A stretch of 64,000 bases of DNA from an uncultured bacterium (GCA_947063875.1 CAMSTY010000007.1:20585-84584); one strand, 5' to 3'. Positions 28,898 through 37,809 are shown, counted from the stretch's first letter. Notes: generated from the sequence alone by a model not told the origin. Numbers and translations are program-made.

Positions 28898-30697
28898 ATG
28901 TCAGAATCTATGCAGGGACTGAGACGGTCCCACAGATGTACGGAAGTAAGTGCGGCTCAGATTGGAACAGATGTCACGGTTATGGGCTGGGTGCAGAAAA
29001 GCAGAAATAAAGGCGGAATCATTTTTGTGGATTTGCGGGACCGGTCGGGAATCCTGCAGATTATTTTTGAGGAGAGTGACTGCGGCCCGGAGAATTTTGC
29101 GAAGGCAGAGAAGCTGCGCAGCGAGTTCGTCATTGCTGTTACAGGCAGGGTGGAAACCCGTTCCGGAGGCGAGAACAAAAACCTTGCCACAGGCGCCATT
29201 GAGGTACGGGCGGAGAGTTTGAGGATACTTTCCGAGTCGGAGACTCCGCCGTTTCCGATCGAGGAAAATTCCAAAACCAAGGAGGAATTGCGTCTGAAAT
29301 ACCGTTATCTGGACCTGCGCAGACCGGATATTCAGCGCAATATGATGCTGAGAAGCAACATCGCTGTTTTGACCAGGCAGTTTCTGGCTGAGGAGGGTTT
29401 TCTGGAGATTGAGACCCCTACCCTGATCAAAAGCACACCGGAGGGCGCAAGGGATTATCTGGTACCCAGCCGGGTTCATCCAGGCAGCTTTTATGCGCTG
29501 CCGCAGTCACCGCAGATATTCAAGCAGCTTCTGATGTGTTCCGGCTATGACCGTTATTTTCAGCTGGCAAGATGCTACCGGGATGAGGACCTGCGGGCAG
29601 ACCGTCAGCCGGAGTTCACGCAGATCGATATGGAGTTATCTTTTGTGGATGTGGATGACGTGCTGGATGTCAATGAACGCCTGATGGCAAAGCTTTTTAA
29701 GGAGTTGCTGAATGTGGATATTCCGCAGCCGATTCCGCGGATGACGTGGCGGGAGGCTATGGACCGGTATGGCTCGGATAAGCCGGATCTGCGTTTTGGA
29801 ATGGAACTGAAAAATGTGTCGGATGTTGTGCGCGACTGTGAGTTTGTTGTCTTTAAAGGGGCGCTGGAGGCCGGGGGGACGGTTCGCGGCATCAATGCCA
29901 AAGGGCAGGGCGCCATGCCCAGAAAGAAGATCGATGCCCTGGTGGAATTTGCCAAAGGCTTTGGGGCGAAGGGACTGGCTTATGTGGCGATTCAGCCGGA
30001 CAGGACGAGAAAATCTTCTTTTGCCAAGTTCATGCGTGATGAAGAGATGGAAAAGCTGGTGTCAGCCATGGAGGGAGAGGCAGGAGATCTTTTGCTGTTT
30101 GCCGCCGACCAGAATAAGGTGGTCTGGGATGTACTGGGCAATCTTCGCCTGGAACTGGCCAGACAGTTGGATTTGCTCAAAAAGGATGATTTTAAGTTCT
30201 TGTGGGTGACGGAATTCCCGCTTCTGGAGTATTCTCAGGAGCAGGAGAGGTTCGTCGCCATGCATCATCCCTTTACCATGCCTATGGAAGAAGACTGGCA
30301 TCTGATTGACAGCGATCCCGGCGCTGTCCGTGCAAAGGCCTACGATATCGTCCTCAACGGCACGGAATTGGGCGGAGGTTCGGTCAGAATTCATCAGAAT
30401 GATATTCAGAGTAAGATGTTTGAAGTTCTGGGCTTTACGCCGGAACAGGCGCAGGAACAGTTCGGATTTTTGCTGACAGCATTCCAATATGGAGTGCCGC
30501 CTCATGCAGGTCTTGCATATGGCCTGGACCGGGTGGCAATGCTGATGGGCGGCTGTGACAGCATCCGTGACGTGATTGCATTCCCGAAGGTAAAGGATGC
30601 CTCCTGCCTGATGTGTGAAGCGCCGTCTCCGGTAGATATTAAGCAGTTGGAGGAATTGAGGATCGAGGTCAGTGAGGAGACTCCTGCCAAAGCGTAA
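28898..30697 (+). CDS. aspS: Aspartyl-tRNA synthetase
   Basis: Charges tRNA-Asp. It is 599 residues from ATG 28898 (GGAAAGAGGAGAAC upstream); the TTG 28805 start in the track would overlap hisS. It has the N-terminal OB anticodon-binding domain ([21 protein letters not shown]), class II catalytic domain ([31 protein letters not shown]), the bacterial GAD insertion, and motif 3 ([13 protein letters not shown]). Followed by a terminator, it closes the hisS-aspS operon. Confidence 0.96.
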   Translation: MSESMQGLRRSHRCTEVSAAQIGTDVTVMGWVQKSRNKGGIIFVDLRDRSGILQIIFEESDCGPENFAKAEKLRSEFVIAVTGRVETRSGGENKNLATGAIEVRAESLRILSESETPPFPIEENSKTKEELRLKYRYLDLRRPDIQRNMMLRSNIAVLTRQFLAEEGFLEIETPTLIKSTPEGARDYLVPSRVHPGSFYALPQSPQIFKQLLMCSGYDRYFQLARCYRDEDLRADRQPEFTQIDMELSFVDVDDVLDVNERLMAKLFKELLNVDIPQPIPRMTWREAMDRYGSDKPDLRFGMELKNVSDVVRDCEFVVFKGALEAGGTVRGINAKGQGAMPRKKIDALVEFAKGFGAKGLAYVAIQPDRTRKSSFAKFMRDEEMEKLVSAMEGEAGDLLLFAADQNKVVWDVLGNLRLELARQLDLLKKDDFKFLWVTEFPLLEYSQEQERFVAMHHPFTMPMEEDWHLIDSDPGAVRAKAYDIVLNGTELGGGSVRIHQNDIQSKMFEVLGFTPEQAQEQFGFLLTAFQYGVPPHAGLAYGLDRVAMLMGGCDSIRDVIAFPKVKDASCLMCEAPSPVDIKQLEELRIEVSEETPAKA

Positions 30698-30721
30698 GCT
30701 AAAACTAAAAAGCAGAATATG

Positions 30722-30770
30722 AAAAATCCGACACAATACGCCGATGGCGTGCTGTGCCGGATTTTTATTT
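30722..30770 (+). terminator. Terminator after aspS
   Basis: AAAATCCG pairs with CGGATTTT at the base, and ACGCC pairs with GGCGT around a GAT loop, with ATTTTTATTT at the end. Confidence 0.85.
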
Positions 30771-31002
30771 GAAAAGGATAGGTCCATAAAAGGGAGGAGC
30801 CGACAGCTACTGCGATAGCTGCCGGCGATTATGAAAAAAATTTATCTGAATGTCGATATTAGTAATGGTATTGCTTTGTTTGATGATATTAGTATACGAA
30901 GGAGATGTGAAGGAAGTTTAGCTGAAATATAGAATAACTGTGAACAATTGTAAACAAAAAATGAACGGAACCTCTATTTCCTGATTTTGCTTCCGAATCC
31001 GG
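30771..31002 (+). other. Gene-free stretch with a hairpin and a 34-codon ORF
   Basis: No gene is supported here. A hairpin (GCCG and CAGCTA pairing with TAGCTG and CGGC, loop CTGCGA, 30799-30826) lies between an AAGGGAGGAG sequence and a 34-codon ORF (30831-30935, MKKIYLNVDISNG...). The ORF has no well-placed ribosome-binding site and is probably chance or a remnant. Confidence 0.35.
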
Positions 31003-31055
31003 TTGTCACACCGGGAAAAATATACTATGATAGCTTTTATAAAATATTTTATAAA
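31003..31055 (+). promoter_or_regulatory. Promoter and palindromic operator of the ROK gene
   Basis: TTGTCA at 31003-31008 and TATGAT at 31026-31031, spacer 17. Five bases downstream is a perfect 20-base palindrome, TTTATAAAAT followed by its reverse complement (31036-31055), covering the likely transcription start. It is placed for autorepression by the ROK protein; this is inference. Confidence 0.75.
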
Positions 31056-31066
31056 GGTGATTGAGT

Positions 31067-32188
31067 ATGAAAAAAGAACAAAAGGAAGAACGGCGAGAGA
31101 CGAAAAGGGCCAATCAGGCGCGTATCGCACAGATGATTTTGGAAGCAGGGGCGATATCCAAGAATGAACTGGCAGAAAGGCTGGGATTCAGCATGCCAAC
31201 CGTGCTGCAGCACGTCAAGGGACTTGTTGAATCCGGGTATGTTACAGAGAGTGGGGAATATGGCTCCACAGGAGGGAGAAAGGCGAAACTTTTGTCCGTG
31301 GTGGGGGATATGGGGTTTGCGGCCGGTATGGATATTACGGAAAACCATATCTCCTATGTGCTGGTGGATCTGCAGAGAGAACTGATCAAAAGGGCAAAAA
31401 TCCGTCTCCCCTTTAGTCAAAGTTTTTCTTACTATGAAGCAATGGGAAACTGGCTGCAGGTTTTCCTGGAACAGGCAGGAGTAGAGCGGGGGAAGATTTT
31501 GGGAATCGGCATATCTTTACCGGGAATCGTCGATTCCAGGGAAAAACTGCTGGTGCATTCTCATGTGCTGCATGCGGAAAATATGAGTTTTAAAAGATTT
31601 GAGGGGCTGGTCGGCTATCCCTGCGAGGCGGACAGCGACGCCGGAGGGGCCGCCTATGCAGAATTGGCAGGCGAGGAAAAAGATGCGGTTTATCTGTCCT
31701 TAAATGATACGGTGGGCGGCGCATTATATTTAAATCAGAAATGGTATACAGGTTCGGATTCCCAAAGCGCCAGGTTTGGCCATATGGTAATTGAAAAAAA
31801 CGGGAGGCCCTGTTATTGCAGAGGAAAAGGATGCCTGGATGCCTACTGTTCCGCGAGGGCCCTGCGGGGAGAGGATAAAAATCTGGAGGAATTCTTTGAG
31901 AAAGTGCGGGCGCGGGAGACGGGATATCGCCGGCGTCTTGAGGAATATCTGGACTCTCTGGCGCTGGCAGTTGCGCAGCTGCATATCTTGTTCGGATGTG
32001 ATATCGTTCTGGGCGGCCAGGCGGCAGGATATCTGAGGGATTTTCAAAGGGAACTGGACCGGCGGGTGGCGGAGTATGACCGATTGGATTCAGATACCTC
32101 ATTTTTCAGGATTGGCAAATGCGGTGCGGAGGCATCGGCGTATGGCATGGCGATCCGGTTTGTGAACCGTTTTTTCAAAGAACTGTGA
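31067..32188 (+). CDS. ROK-family transcriptional repressor
   Basis: A 373-residue sugar-responsive regulator. The N-terminal winged helix (about 15-75) includes ISKNELAERLGFSMPTVLQH, and the ROK fold follows. The ROK zinc motif is seen as CYCRGKGCLDAYCS, near the consensus CxCGxxGCxE. The kinase aspartate region is DSDAGGAAYAEL. Start is ATG 31067, behind AAAGGTGATT, instead of the TTG 31061. It stands alone, with no sugar operon next to it, so the inducer is unknown. Its own promoter carries a perfect palindrome that may be its operator. Confidence 0.88.
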   Translation: MKKEQKEERRETKRANQARIAQMILEAGAISKNELAERLGFSMPTVLQHVKGLVESGYVTESGEYGSTGGRKAKLLSVVGDMGFAAGMDITENHISYVLVDLQRELIKRAKIRLPFSQSFSYYEAMGNWLQVFLEQAGVERGKILGIGISLPGIVDSREKLLVHSHVLHAENMSFKRFEGLVGYPCEADSDAGGAAYAELAGEEKDAVYLSLNDTVGGALYLNQKWYTGSDSQSARFGHMVIEKNGRPCYCRGKGCLDAYCSARALRGEDKNLEEFFEKVRARETGYRRRLEEYLDSLALAVAQLHILFGCDIVLGGQAAGYLRDFQRELDRRVAEYDRLDSDTSFFRIGKCGAEASAYGMAIRFVNRFFKEL

Positions 32189-32204
32189 AATCTCTGTGAA
32201 GTGA

Positions 32205-32233
32205 TGGAAAACCAGTGCTTTATCTGTTAGAAT
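32205..32233 (+). promoter_or_regulatory. Probable promoter of the response regulator
   Basis: TGGAAA at 32205-32210 and TAGAAT at 32228-32233, spacer 17, about 100 bases before the start codon. The -35 match is weak. Confidence 0.5.
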
Positions 32234-32331
32234 ACAAGAAAAGACAGGCAAAAAGAAAAAGGAACACAGACAGCCGCAGACGGCGCAAAAGCAGATAGAG
32301 ACGGAAACCGTGGAAGGAGAGATGGCAAATT

Positions 32332-33009
32332 ATGGAAACATTGAAAGTGCTGGTAGTGGATGATGAAGCAAGAATGCGGAAACTGGTTCGGGATTTTCTG
32401 ACAGTCAAGGGATTTCAGGTGATGGAGGTCGGGGACGGAGAGCAGGCAGTTGAGATGTTCTTTGCCCAGAAGGATATTGCTCTTATTATCCTGGATGTAA
32501 TGATGCCGAAGATGGATGGCTGGGAGGTGTGCCGTGCGATCCGGCAATATTCCCAGGTGCCGATTATCATGCTGACGGCGCGGAGCGAAGAGAGGGATGA
32601 ATTGCAGGGTTTCAAGCTGGGAGTCGATGAGTATATCTCCAAGCCTTTCAGTCCCAAAATTCTTGTGGCCCGGGTGGAGGCAATCCTGCGGCGAAGCAGG
32701 AGCAATACGGAAGACGTGGCAGAAGCAGGCGGCATCCGGATAGATAAGGCGGCGCATCAGGTAACGGTCGACGATCAGGTGATTGATCTAAGCTACAAAG
32801 AGTTTGAACTGCTGGCATACTTTATGGAGAATCAGGGACTGGCATTGTCCCGGGAGAAGATTCTCAACAATGTATGGAATTATGATTATTTCGGAGACGC
32901 CAGAACGATTGACACTCATGTGAAAAAGCTGCGCAGCAAAATCGGGGCGAAGGGGGATTATATTAAGACGATCTGGGGTATGGGGTATAAATTTGAGGTG
33001 AACGGTTGA
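32332..33009 (+). CDS. OmpR/PhoB-family response regulator
   Basis: A 225-residue two-component regulator. The receiver domain (about 1-120) has the acidic pocket VVDDEARMR, the phospho-acceptor aspartate in LIILDVMMPKMDGW and the lysine in YISKPFSP. The C-terminal winged-helix DNA-binding domain ends in IWGMGYKFEVNG. Its natural partner, a sensor kinase, would be expected directly downstream but begins at 39422, with a decayed island between. A short frame (MIGVKAGIYGAAM, from 33012) right after its stop could be the start of a lost kinase gene. The signal sensed is unknown. Confidence 0.93.
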   Translation: METLKVLVVDDEARMRKLVRDFLTVKGFQVMEVGDGEQAVEMFFAQKDIALIILDVMMPKMDGWEVCRAIRQYSQVPIIMLTARSEERDELQGFKLGVDEYISKPFSPKILVARVEAILRRSRSNTEDVAEAGGIRIDKAAHQVTVDDQVIDLSYKEFELLAYFMENQGLALSREKILNNVWNYDYFGDARTIDTHVKKLRSKIGAKGDYIKTIWGMGYKFEVNG

Positions 33010-33047
33010 AAATGATAGGCGTAAAAGCTGGTATTTATGGGGCGGCA

Positions 33048-33092
33048 ATGTAAGACAGAGCCGCTTGCAAAGATAACAAGCAATAATGTCAA
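33048..33092 (-). pseudogene. Fragment of holin-like toxin gene (copy A)
   Basis: The segment matches the 3' half of the intact toxin gene at 39095-39175: GTAAGACAGAGCCGC and ATAACAAGCAATAATGT are shared in the same orientation. Read on the minus strand it gives LTLLLVIFA, then diverges. The start codon and ribosome-binding site are absent. It marks the left edge of the island. Confidence 0.6.
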
Positions 33093-33125
33093 ATATTCCT
33101 TCCCTGGAAGCAGGTTGTGTGCCAG

Positions 33126-33308
33126 TCATAAACAGTCTGGCGCTCCAGAAAACGGCGGAACATCTCCAAATTTTTCCGGAATATCAAGTTTATGCTGGGG
33201 AGTGGGAGCCGGGATTTTGTTCCCTTCATCCTCTGCCACAACGGGCCATCCGCTGACGGTAGTGGTAATTATTCCAATGGGATCATCGATACTGCTGCTT
33301 AAAATCAC
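33126..33308 (-). pseudogene. Possible HicB-like antitoxin remnant
   Basis: A 60-residue frame downstream of the Uma2 gene. The stretch VVAEDEGNKIPAPTPQ is reminiscent of the C-terminal part of HicB-type antitoxins (from memory), but the N-terminal half and the HicA partner are absent. I regard it as a probable gene remnant; it could also be a chance frame. Confidence 0.25.
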
Positions 33309-33844
33309 AGCTGCAACTTGGGGAAATTAATTTCTAAATTATCATAAATATTTACTTTGATTGTATCGGAAAAAGAGTAAATGGTAGGCGCTGCGGCCTG
33401 CTCCATGTCATACACAAGGATGGTCTGCTTCATCGGGTCAACGATCCAGTATTCCCGGACGCCAGCCTCGCGGTATAGGGAAAGCTTTGTATAGTAGTCC
33501 ATGGCCCTGCTACCGGGAGACACGATCTCAATGATCCAGTCCGGGGCACCTTTACAGCCATTTTCATCTAGTATGCTTTTATCACAGATCACGGATATAT
33601 CCGGTTCCAGGTATTTGGACGCACAAAGAAATACGGCAAAAGGAGCCGGAAAGACTTCACAAGTCCCTCCGTTTGAACGGATGTAATTCCCTATTTCCAG
33701 ATGCAAAAATGACAATATCCGCTGATGTTTGGTGCTGGGCGGAGCCATATAGTAAATCTGTCCGTCAATGAGTTCGGCTCTGGTTCCATCAGGCAGATCG
33801 TAGATATCATTTATAGTATAGGCTTTCTCTTTTGGTGATGGCAT
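33305..33844 (-). CDS. Uma2-family (DUF820) putative endonuclease
   Basis: About 179 residues from the ATG at 33844 on the minus strand, behind AAAGGACGTG; the track start at 33880 adds 12 residues. It shows the Uma2/DUF820 pattern of a PD-(D/E)xK-like fold: RAELIDGQIYYM, YLEPDISVICD and GAPDWIIEIVSPGS, then REYWIVDP. The family is abundant in mobile or expanded gene sets and its function is not proven. It is intact, unlike many of its neighbours in this island. Confidence 0.82.
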   Translation of the reverse strand: MPSPKEKAYTINDIYDLPDGTRAELIDGQIYYMAPPSTKHQRILSFLHLEIGNYIRSNGGTCEVFPAPFAVFLCASKYLEPDISVICDKSILDENGCKGAPDWIIEIVSPGSRAMDYYTKLSLYREAGVREYWIVDPMKQTILVYDMEQAAAPTIYSFSDTIKVNIYDNLEINFPKLQL

Positions 33845-33880
33845 GATAACACGTCCTTTCTTAATTGTATATTTCATCAA

Positions 33881-34112
33881 CTGTATATAATCGTTCTTTC
33901 TGTGTTTTCATAGAGTCGCTTTTCTTTTTTGGTGGTGCTGTGGTTTGCTGATTGCCTATATTCTGCCCGTTATGCTACTGGATAATAAATATACCTTTGT
34001 GAAGTTTGCAAGGCATGCAGGGCAAAATACGGAATTATAAGTCAATCTTTGTACCTGCGGTTAGGGACTGGCTGTAAGTTTTCATTAGATCAAATTGATT
34101 TTTCTAATATAG
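33881..34112. other. AT-rich spacer in the island
   Basis: No supported gene. A plus-strand frame reading LLIAYILPVMLLDNKYTFVKF followed by a stop may be the tail of a lost membrane protein, but this is too short to be sure. Confidence 0.3.
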
Positions 34113-34400
34113 TCATTTCTCCATATGGGGGATTGATACCACACCATAGCCGGCATTCACCAGGATAAGGTTCATCAGGAGCCTGACGGTTCTGCCGTTT
34201 CCGTTAACGAATGGGTGGATGTCAACCAGGCGCTCGTGCGCCATGGCAGCCAATTCAATAGGATGCAGGGTAGAGCGTGAGGAATGTATCTGATCTGCCA
34301 GGTGCTTCATAGGCTGAGGTACATCCTTAGCCAAGGGCGGTATATATTCCGTTCCAGAAATATAAACCTGGATAGAACGGTCTGGCATTGTATGGCCTCT
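34113..34400 (-). pseudogene. Fic-domain fragment
   Basis: The minus-strand frame contains the Fic active-site motif HPFVNGNGRTVRLLMN preceded by a family-like stretch (ISGTEYIPPL, HPIELAAMAHERLVDI). Intact Fic proteins have well over 200 residues. Here the region before about MPDRSIQVYISG is missing and replaced by the XRE gene, and the frame stops about 15 residues after the motif. The catalytic histidine is present, but the protein is truncated on both sides, so I call it a pseudogene. The frame in the track begins at 34460, inside the XRE gene, which is not a credible start. Confidence 0.7.
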
Positions 34401-34402
34401 TG

Positions 34403-34624
34403 CTATTCTGTGCTGCCTGTATGGTTGGGCATATATTCCATAATATCTCCTGGCTGGCAATTAAGGGCTTCGCATATATTGCTTAATACCTCTGTTGTAA
34501 CAGTTTCACCCTTTGATAATTTGGCAAGTGTAGGAGAAGAAATGATTTTATTAGTTAATAAATCGGTTTTTTTCATCCCTTTACGTGTCAATAAATCGAA
34601 AAGTTTATAGTACTTCATACTCAT
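34403..34624 (-). CDS. Small XRE-family (Cro/C1) regulator
   Basis: A 73-residue helix-turn-helix protein of the short YozG/HTH_26 type: MKKTDLLTNKIISSPTLAKLSKGETV followed by NICEALNCQPGDIMEY. TAAGGAGGCGG lies just upstream on the minus strand and a clean promoter precedes it. Such regulators often pair with a toxin or Fic protein; the Fic fragment directly downstream may be the remains of that partner. Confidence 0.85.
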   Translation of the reverse strand: MSMKYYKLFDLLTRKGMKKTDLLTNKIISSPTLAKLSKGETVTTEVLSNICEALNCQPGDIMEYMPNHTGSTE

Positions 34625-34641
34625 TGTACCGCCTCCTTACA

Positions 34642-34673
34642 TTTAGTATACACTAAAAAATTATGAGCGTCAA
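34642..34673 (-). promoter_or_regulatory. Promoter and operator of the XRE gene
   Basis: On the minus strand TTGACG (34668-34673) and TATACT (34645-34650) are separated by 17 bases. The inverted repeat TTTAGT-4-ACTAAA (34642-34657) covers the -10 box, a likely autorepressor site. Confidence 0.75.
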
Positions 34674-34709
34674 TTAAAAATATTTTAGTGAAAGCTATTG
34701 ATAAATAAA

Positions 34710-34886
34710 TTGTGAACGAGTCCTTTTTCTGATAAACTAAAAGAAAAGGGGCGTTGGACAATGGAAGAATTACAAAGACTGTATGGAAAAGATAATGTCA
34801 AAACTTCCATCACGCTCATGGGCACCACCCTCTTTTGTAAGACTAGAAGGCATCCATCAGAAAACCGCATCCTGCTTTCCTTTTAA
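34710..34886 (+). pseudogene. Promoter and 5' end of a lost gene
   Basis: TTGTGA (34710-34715) and TAAACT (34733-34738) with a 17-base spacer are followed by AAAAGGGG and ATG 34761. The frame reads MEELQRLYGKDN and then runs antisense into toxin copy B, ending at 34886. It is a gene start cut by a rearrangement; I do not recognise the gene. Confidence 0.45.
34792..34878 (-). pseudogene. Truncated holin-like toxin gene (copy B)
   Basis: Minus-strand copy of the toxin gene with its leader: GAGGGTGGTGCCC, then ATG at 34819 and MSVMEVLTL, identical to the intact copy, after which the sequence switches to unrelated DNA (SFPYSLCNSS...). The transmembrane half is lost, so it cannot make the toxin. 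The leader match runs to about 34878. Confidence 0.7.
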
Positions 34887-34960
34887 TGATCTTCAGCAGG
34901 GCGAGGTAACGTCCAATATGACAAATCGTTTTTCTTAATAATAACATTAAAATTATTCGT

Positions 34961-34989
34961 TTTACTTATTAAATGTTGAGGGATATAAT
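34961..34989 (+). promoter_or_regulatory. Promoter before the YbaK-like pseudogene
   Basis: TTTACT (34961-34966) and TATAAT (34984-34989) with a 17-base spacer, 60 bases before ATG 35049. Confidence 0.6.
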
Positions 34990-35048
34990 AAGGTCAAGAA
35001 AAAAAGAAAAGTATTTTAGACAATAGAAAGGATGGGAGATCAAAAAAA

Positions 35049-35297
35049 TGTCCTATGAAAATGTGAAAAAATATTTTGACCAGGCGGGACTGGGGAACGG
35101 GTCGTTGTAAGGGAACATATCGGAGATACGGTGGAGCATGCTGCGGAAGCAATCGGATGTAAGCCGGAACATATTGTGAAAACCATGTCCTTTTTGTTGG
35201 ATGGGAAGCCGGCTCTGATCTGTATGGCCGGCGATGCTAAGGTTCACAATACGAAATACAAAGCCTGTTTCCATCAGAAGGCAGTGATGCTTCCCGA
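35049..35297 (+). pseudogene. YbaK/EbsC-family aminoacyl-tRNA deacylase, frameshifted and truncated
   Basis: Starts well (AAAGGATGGGAG, then MSYENVKKYFDQAGLG), but a one-base loss near 35093-35097 shifts the frame. Afterwards it reads RVVVREHIGDTVEHAAEAIG and MSFLLDGKPALICMAGDAKV, a clear YbaK/ProX-like domain. It ends abruptly at KAVMLP where a decarboxylase fragment begins. About half of the usual 150-160 residues remain. Not functional. Confidence 0.75.
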
Positions 35298-35971
35298 AAA
35301 TCATGGGTATCCGCAGTGGAAATATTATCAAAGTACCAGTTGGGGATGACTTCGGTATCCGGCCTGAGGTATTGGAGAGTACCTACCAGCAGGCGGTATC
35401 AGAAGGAAAGATTGTTTTCTGTGTGGTCGGGTGTGCCTGTACCACCTCTGTAGGTGCTTTTGACAATTTGGAAGAGATTGCAGACTTTGCGGAAGATCAT
35501 CAGTTATGGTTCCATGTAGACGGCGCCCATGGCGGGGCAGTTATCTTTTCTGAAAAATATAAGCATCTGATCAAAGGGATTGAACGGTCCGATTCCCTGA
35601 TTGTAGACTTCCATAAAATGATGATGCCGCCGCCGCTGTCTACTGCGATCATTTATAATGCGGGAAACCGGAAGGTAAACGAATTTTCGCCGAAGGCCGC
35701 TTATCTGTGGCAGGACCAGCTTTCAGAGGAATGGTGGAATTCGGCCAAGCACACGCTGGAGTGCATGAAGCCGATTACGATACTCCATACTTATGCAATC
35801 ATACGTCTCTATGGGGATGAGATTTATCAGCAAAATGTGGATATGCTGTTTCTGCTGCATTTTATCGGTATATCCGGTGTCTGGTGGAGTACCTGTTTAT
35901 CGCAGATGGCCTGTGCTTTTATTGCATTGTTATTGAAAAAACGATCGGATAAGGTGGAGGTGTGCGGGTAA
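35298..35971 (+). pseudogene. Chimeric remnant: PLP-dependent decarboxylase joined to a probable MATE tail
   Basis: The 35303-35971 frame contains the middle of a group II PLP-dependent decarboxylase: NIIKVPVGDDFGI, FHVDGAHGGAV (cofactor aspartate) and the lysine in VDFHKMMMPPP. It lacks the N-terminal substrate part and ends after LYGDEIYQQNVDML. From there the frame reads IGISGVWWSTCLSQMACAFIALLL and stops, which looks like the last helix of a MATE-type transporter rather than decarboxylase sequence. Three unrelated gene pieces are thus joined in about 0.9 kb. The decarboxylase call is good, the MATE call is tentative. Confidence 0.65.
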
Positions 35972-36041
35972 CAGATAAAAAACGGGTTGTGAATATACTT
36001 CCATGCAAAAAACGTCAACAACACTTAATAATTAATGACAA

Positions 36042-36070
36042 TTGACCGATATATAAATTGACAAGATAAC
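36042..36070 (+). promoter_or_regulatory. Possible promoter of the blaI-blaR1 pair
   Basis: TTGACC (36042-36047) and GATAAC (36065-36070) with a 17-base spacer. The sequence AATTGAC occurs twice here, about 18 bases apart, and could be part of a BlaI site. Evidence is weak. Confidence 0.4.
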
Positions 36071-36089
36071 CCGAAAGGAAGGAAGCAAT

Positions 36090-36515
36090 ATGGCAAAGGA
36101 AGAGATTACAACGAGTGAATGGCAGATCATGGAAGTCCTGTGGGCGTGTGGGGAACCCCTGACATCTTCCGAGGTTTATAAGAGGATGCAGGGGAATGGG
36201 AATATGTCAATGAGGATGGTACGGGTGCTGATGAACCGCCTGAACCAGAAGGATATCCTTGGCTACACGGTGGATGAGCATGATTCGAGGGTCTACCACT
36301 ATTATGTGCAAAGGTCAAGGGAGGAATGTGTGAAGGAGAAAAGCAGGAAGTTCGTGGACAGCTATTTTTCTGGCAATGGGACAAATGCGATGGCGGCGCT
36401 GCTGCAGAGTTTTGTCCTGACGGACGAACAGATTAAGGAACTGGAGGAGATCCTGGAGAAAAGCAAAGATCGTGGAATAGAGCGACCGGATAAAGAGGGC
36501 GGCCCCCATGGCTGA
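36090..36515 (+). CDS. BlaI/MecI/CopY-family repressor
   Basis: A 141-residue winged-helix repressor beginning with the family pattern EITTSEWQIMEVLWACGEPLT, followed by a dimerisation helix region. The AAAGGAAGG site is clear. The stop overlaps the start of the downstream M56 sensor peptidase by 8 bases, the standard blaI-blaR1 coupling in which the membrane peptidase triggers cleavage or release of the repressor. No beta-lactamase or PBP2a gene is present, so the controlled gene is probably the downstream unknown gene or one elsewhere. Confidence 0.9.
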   Translation: MAKEEITTSEWQIMEVLWACGEPLTSSEVYKRMQGNGNMSMRMVRVLMNRLNQKDILGYTVDEHDSRVYHYYVQRSREECVKEKSRKFVDSYFSGNGTNAMAALLQSFVLTDEQIKELEEILEKSKDRGIERPDKEGGPHG

Positions 36516-37752
36516 CTGGTCACGGCTTGACAGCCTCATGAACTTCTGCACGGCATATTATACTACACAGCTTGTGCGGTGCGCGGCATTTTCCTTCATA
36601 CTGACCGGGTTTGTGATGCTGTTCCGAAAGAGGTTTTTTTCGGAACGGGTTTTTTTAAGGGGGATGCCGTGGGCATTGTTCTTGGTCATTCCGTTTCTCG
36701 GAAGATTGAAGATATTTTATGAAAATGAAGCTGTGATAAGGGCAACATGGAAGGTTACAGCAATAACGGCCTCCTGGCTGTGGGTAGACCGCATTTATAT
36801 GGCGGGCATTTTGGCGGCTGCCGTCTGCATATTTGGAAAACGGCTTCGTCTCCGAAGAGATGTTGCCAGAATGGAAGAAGTTGTTTTTGAAAATATTCAT
36901 ATCCATGTCACAGACATGAATCTCACACCATTTACTGTTGGGTTGCTGAAACCTAAGATCGTCCTGCCAAGAGTGATCACGGACGGTTACAGCAAAGATG
37001 AACTTAAGGCTGTTATTCAGCATGAGAGGACGCATATCCGGCTGGGGCATTTGTGGATGGGATTGATTTGGGACATCCTGCGGTGCCTCTTATGGGTAAA
37101 TCCGTTCCTGACAGTGTTCCAGAAACAGTTCCGGGCGGATATGGAAGATATCTGCGACAGGGTGTGTATACAGAACAGCGGGAAGACGGCGCAAGAATAT
37201 GGCCTGGTGCTTCTGAAAACCCTGAAACTGATACGTTCCCAAATGGAGGGTGCGCCGCCTGCGGTTACCTATGCAGGGGAAAAGGAATTTGCAGACATAA
37301 AAAGGCGGATGGGTGAGATTGCCAACTTCCGCCCATACCAAAAAAGGGTGTGTGCGGGCATGGCAGCCGCCGCCATTCTGGCGCTTGCGGCCATGCTGCT
37401 GACAGTACATATCCATTCCTATGCCCGGTGCAATGAAAGCAACGATATCATGATTGGAAATTATGACGGGTACCCCCAAATTGTTTCCTGTGATACTGAG
37501 GAATTAAGCCGGATGATTTCATTTGATGACAGATATGTTTATATTGAGAGGCAGGCCTTTGAGGATTTTTTAGAAGAAAACAATGCAGAAGGGGAAATAT
37601 GGATTATTTTTGGCGGATTTTATAAACTTCCGGGTTTGGCTGGCATGGCGGAATCTTGTATTTATGAAAGCGGTTCAAAAGACAGGATAATACAGATGCC
37701 TTATGAAAGTATAAGGGATTACTGGTATTATGAGTTGCTTGAAATATTATAG
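36508..37752 (+). CDS. BlaR1-like M56 membrane metallopeptidase
   Basis: A 414-residue integral membrane sensor peptidase. It has several N-terminal helices, a cytoplasmic zinc-peptidase motif HERTH (within VIQHERTHIRLGHL) preceded by the LKPKIVLP segment common to M56 enzymes, and a further helix near residue 290. The outside C-terminal part is only about 115 residues (from YARCNESND) and does not resemble a penicillin-binding sensor domain. It therefore senses something other than a beta-lactam, or by another domain. It overlaps the BlaI-type repressor gene. Confidence 0.88.
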   Translation: MADWSRLDSLMNFCTAYYTTQLVRCAAFSFILTGFVMLFRKRFFSERVFLRGMPWALFLVIPFLGRLKIFYENEAVIRATWKVTAITASWLWVDRIYMAGILAAAVCIFGKRLRLRRDVARMEEVVFENIHIHVTDMNLTPFTVGLLKPKIVLPRVITDGYSKDELKAVIQHERTHIRLGHLWMGLIWDILRCLLWVNPFLTVFQKQFRADMEDICDRVCIQNSGKTAQEYGLVLLKTLKLIRSQMEGAPPAVTYAGEKEFADIKRRMGEIANFRPYQKRVCAGMAAAAILALAAMLLTVHIHSYARCNESNDIMIGNYDGYPQIVSCDTEELSRMISFDDRYVYIERQAFEDFLEENNAEGEIWIIFGGFYKLPGLAGMAESCIYESGSKDRIIQMPYESIRDYWYYELLEIL

Positions 37753-37809
37753 GCCAGGTGCACAGTGGAAACGGATTTCAAATTGAATCTTTATCAAGGA
37801 GAAAAAATC

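Noticed and set aside
33037-33330. 97-residue plus-strand ORF after the response regulator
   Set aside because: It starts in a toxin-gene fragment, lacks a ribosome-binding site and shows no domain-like sequence.
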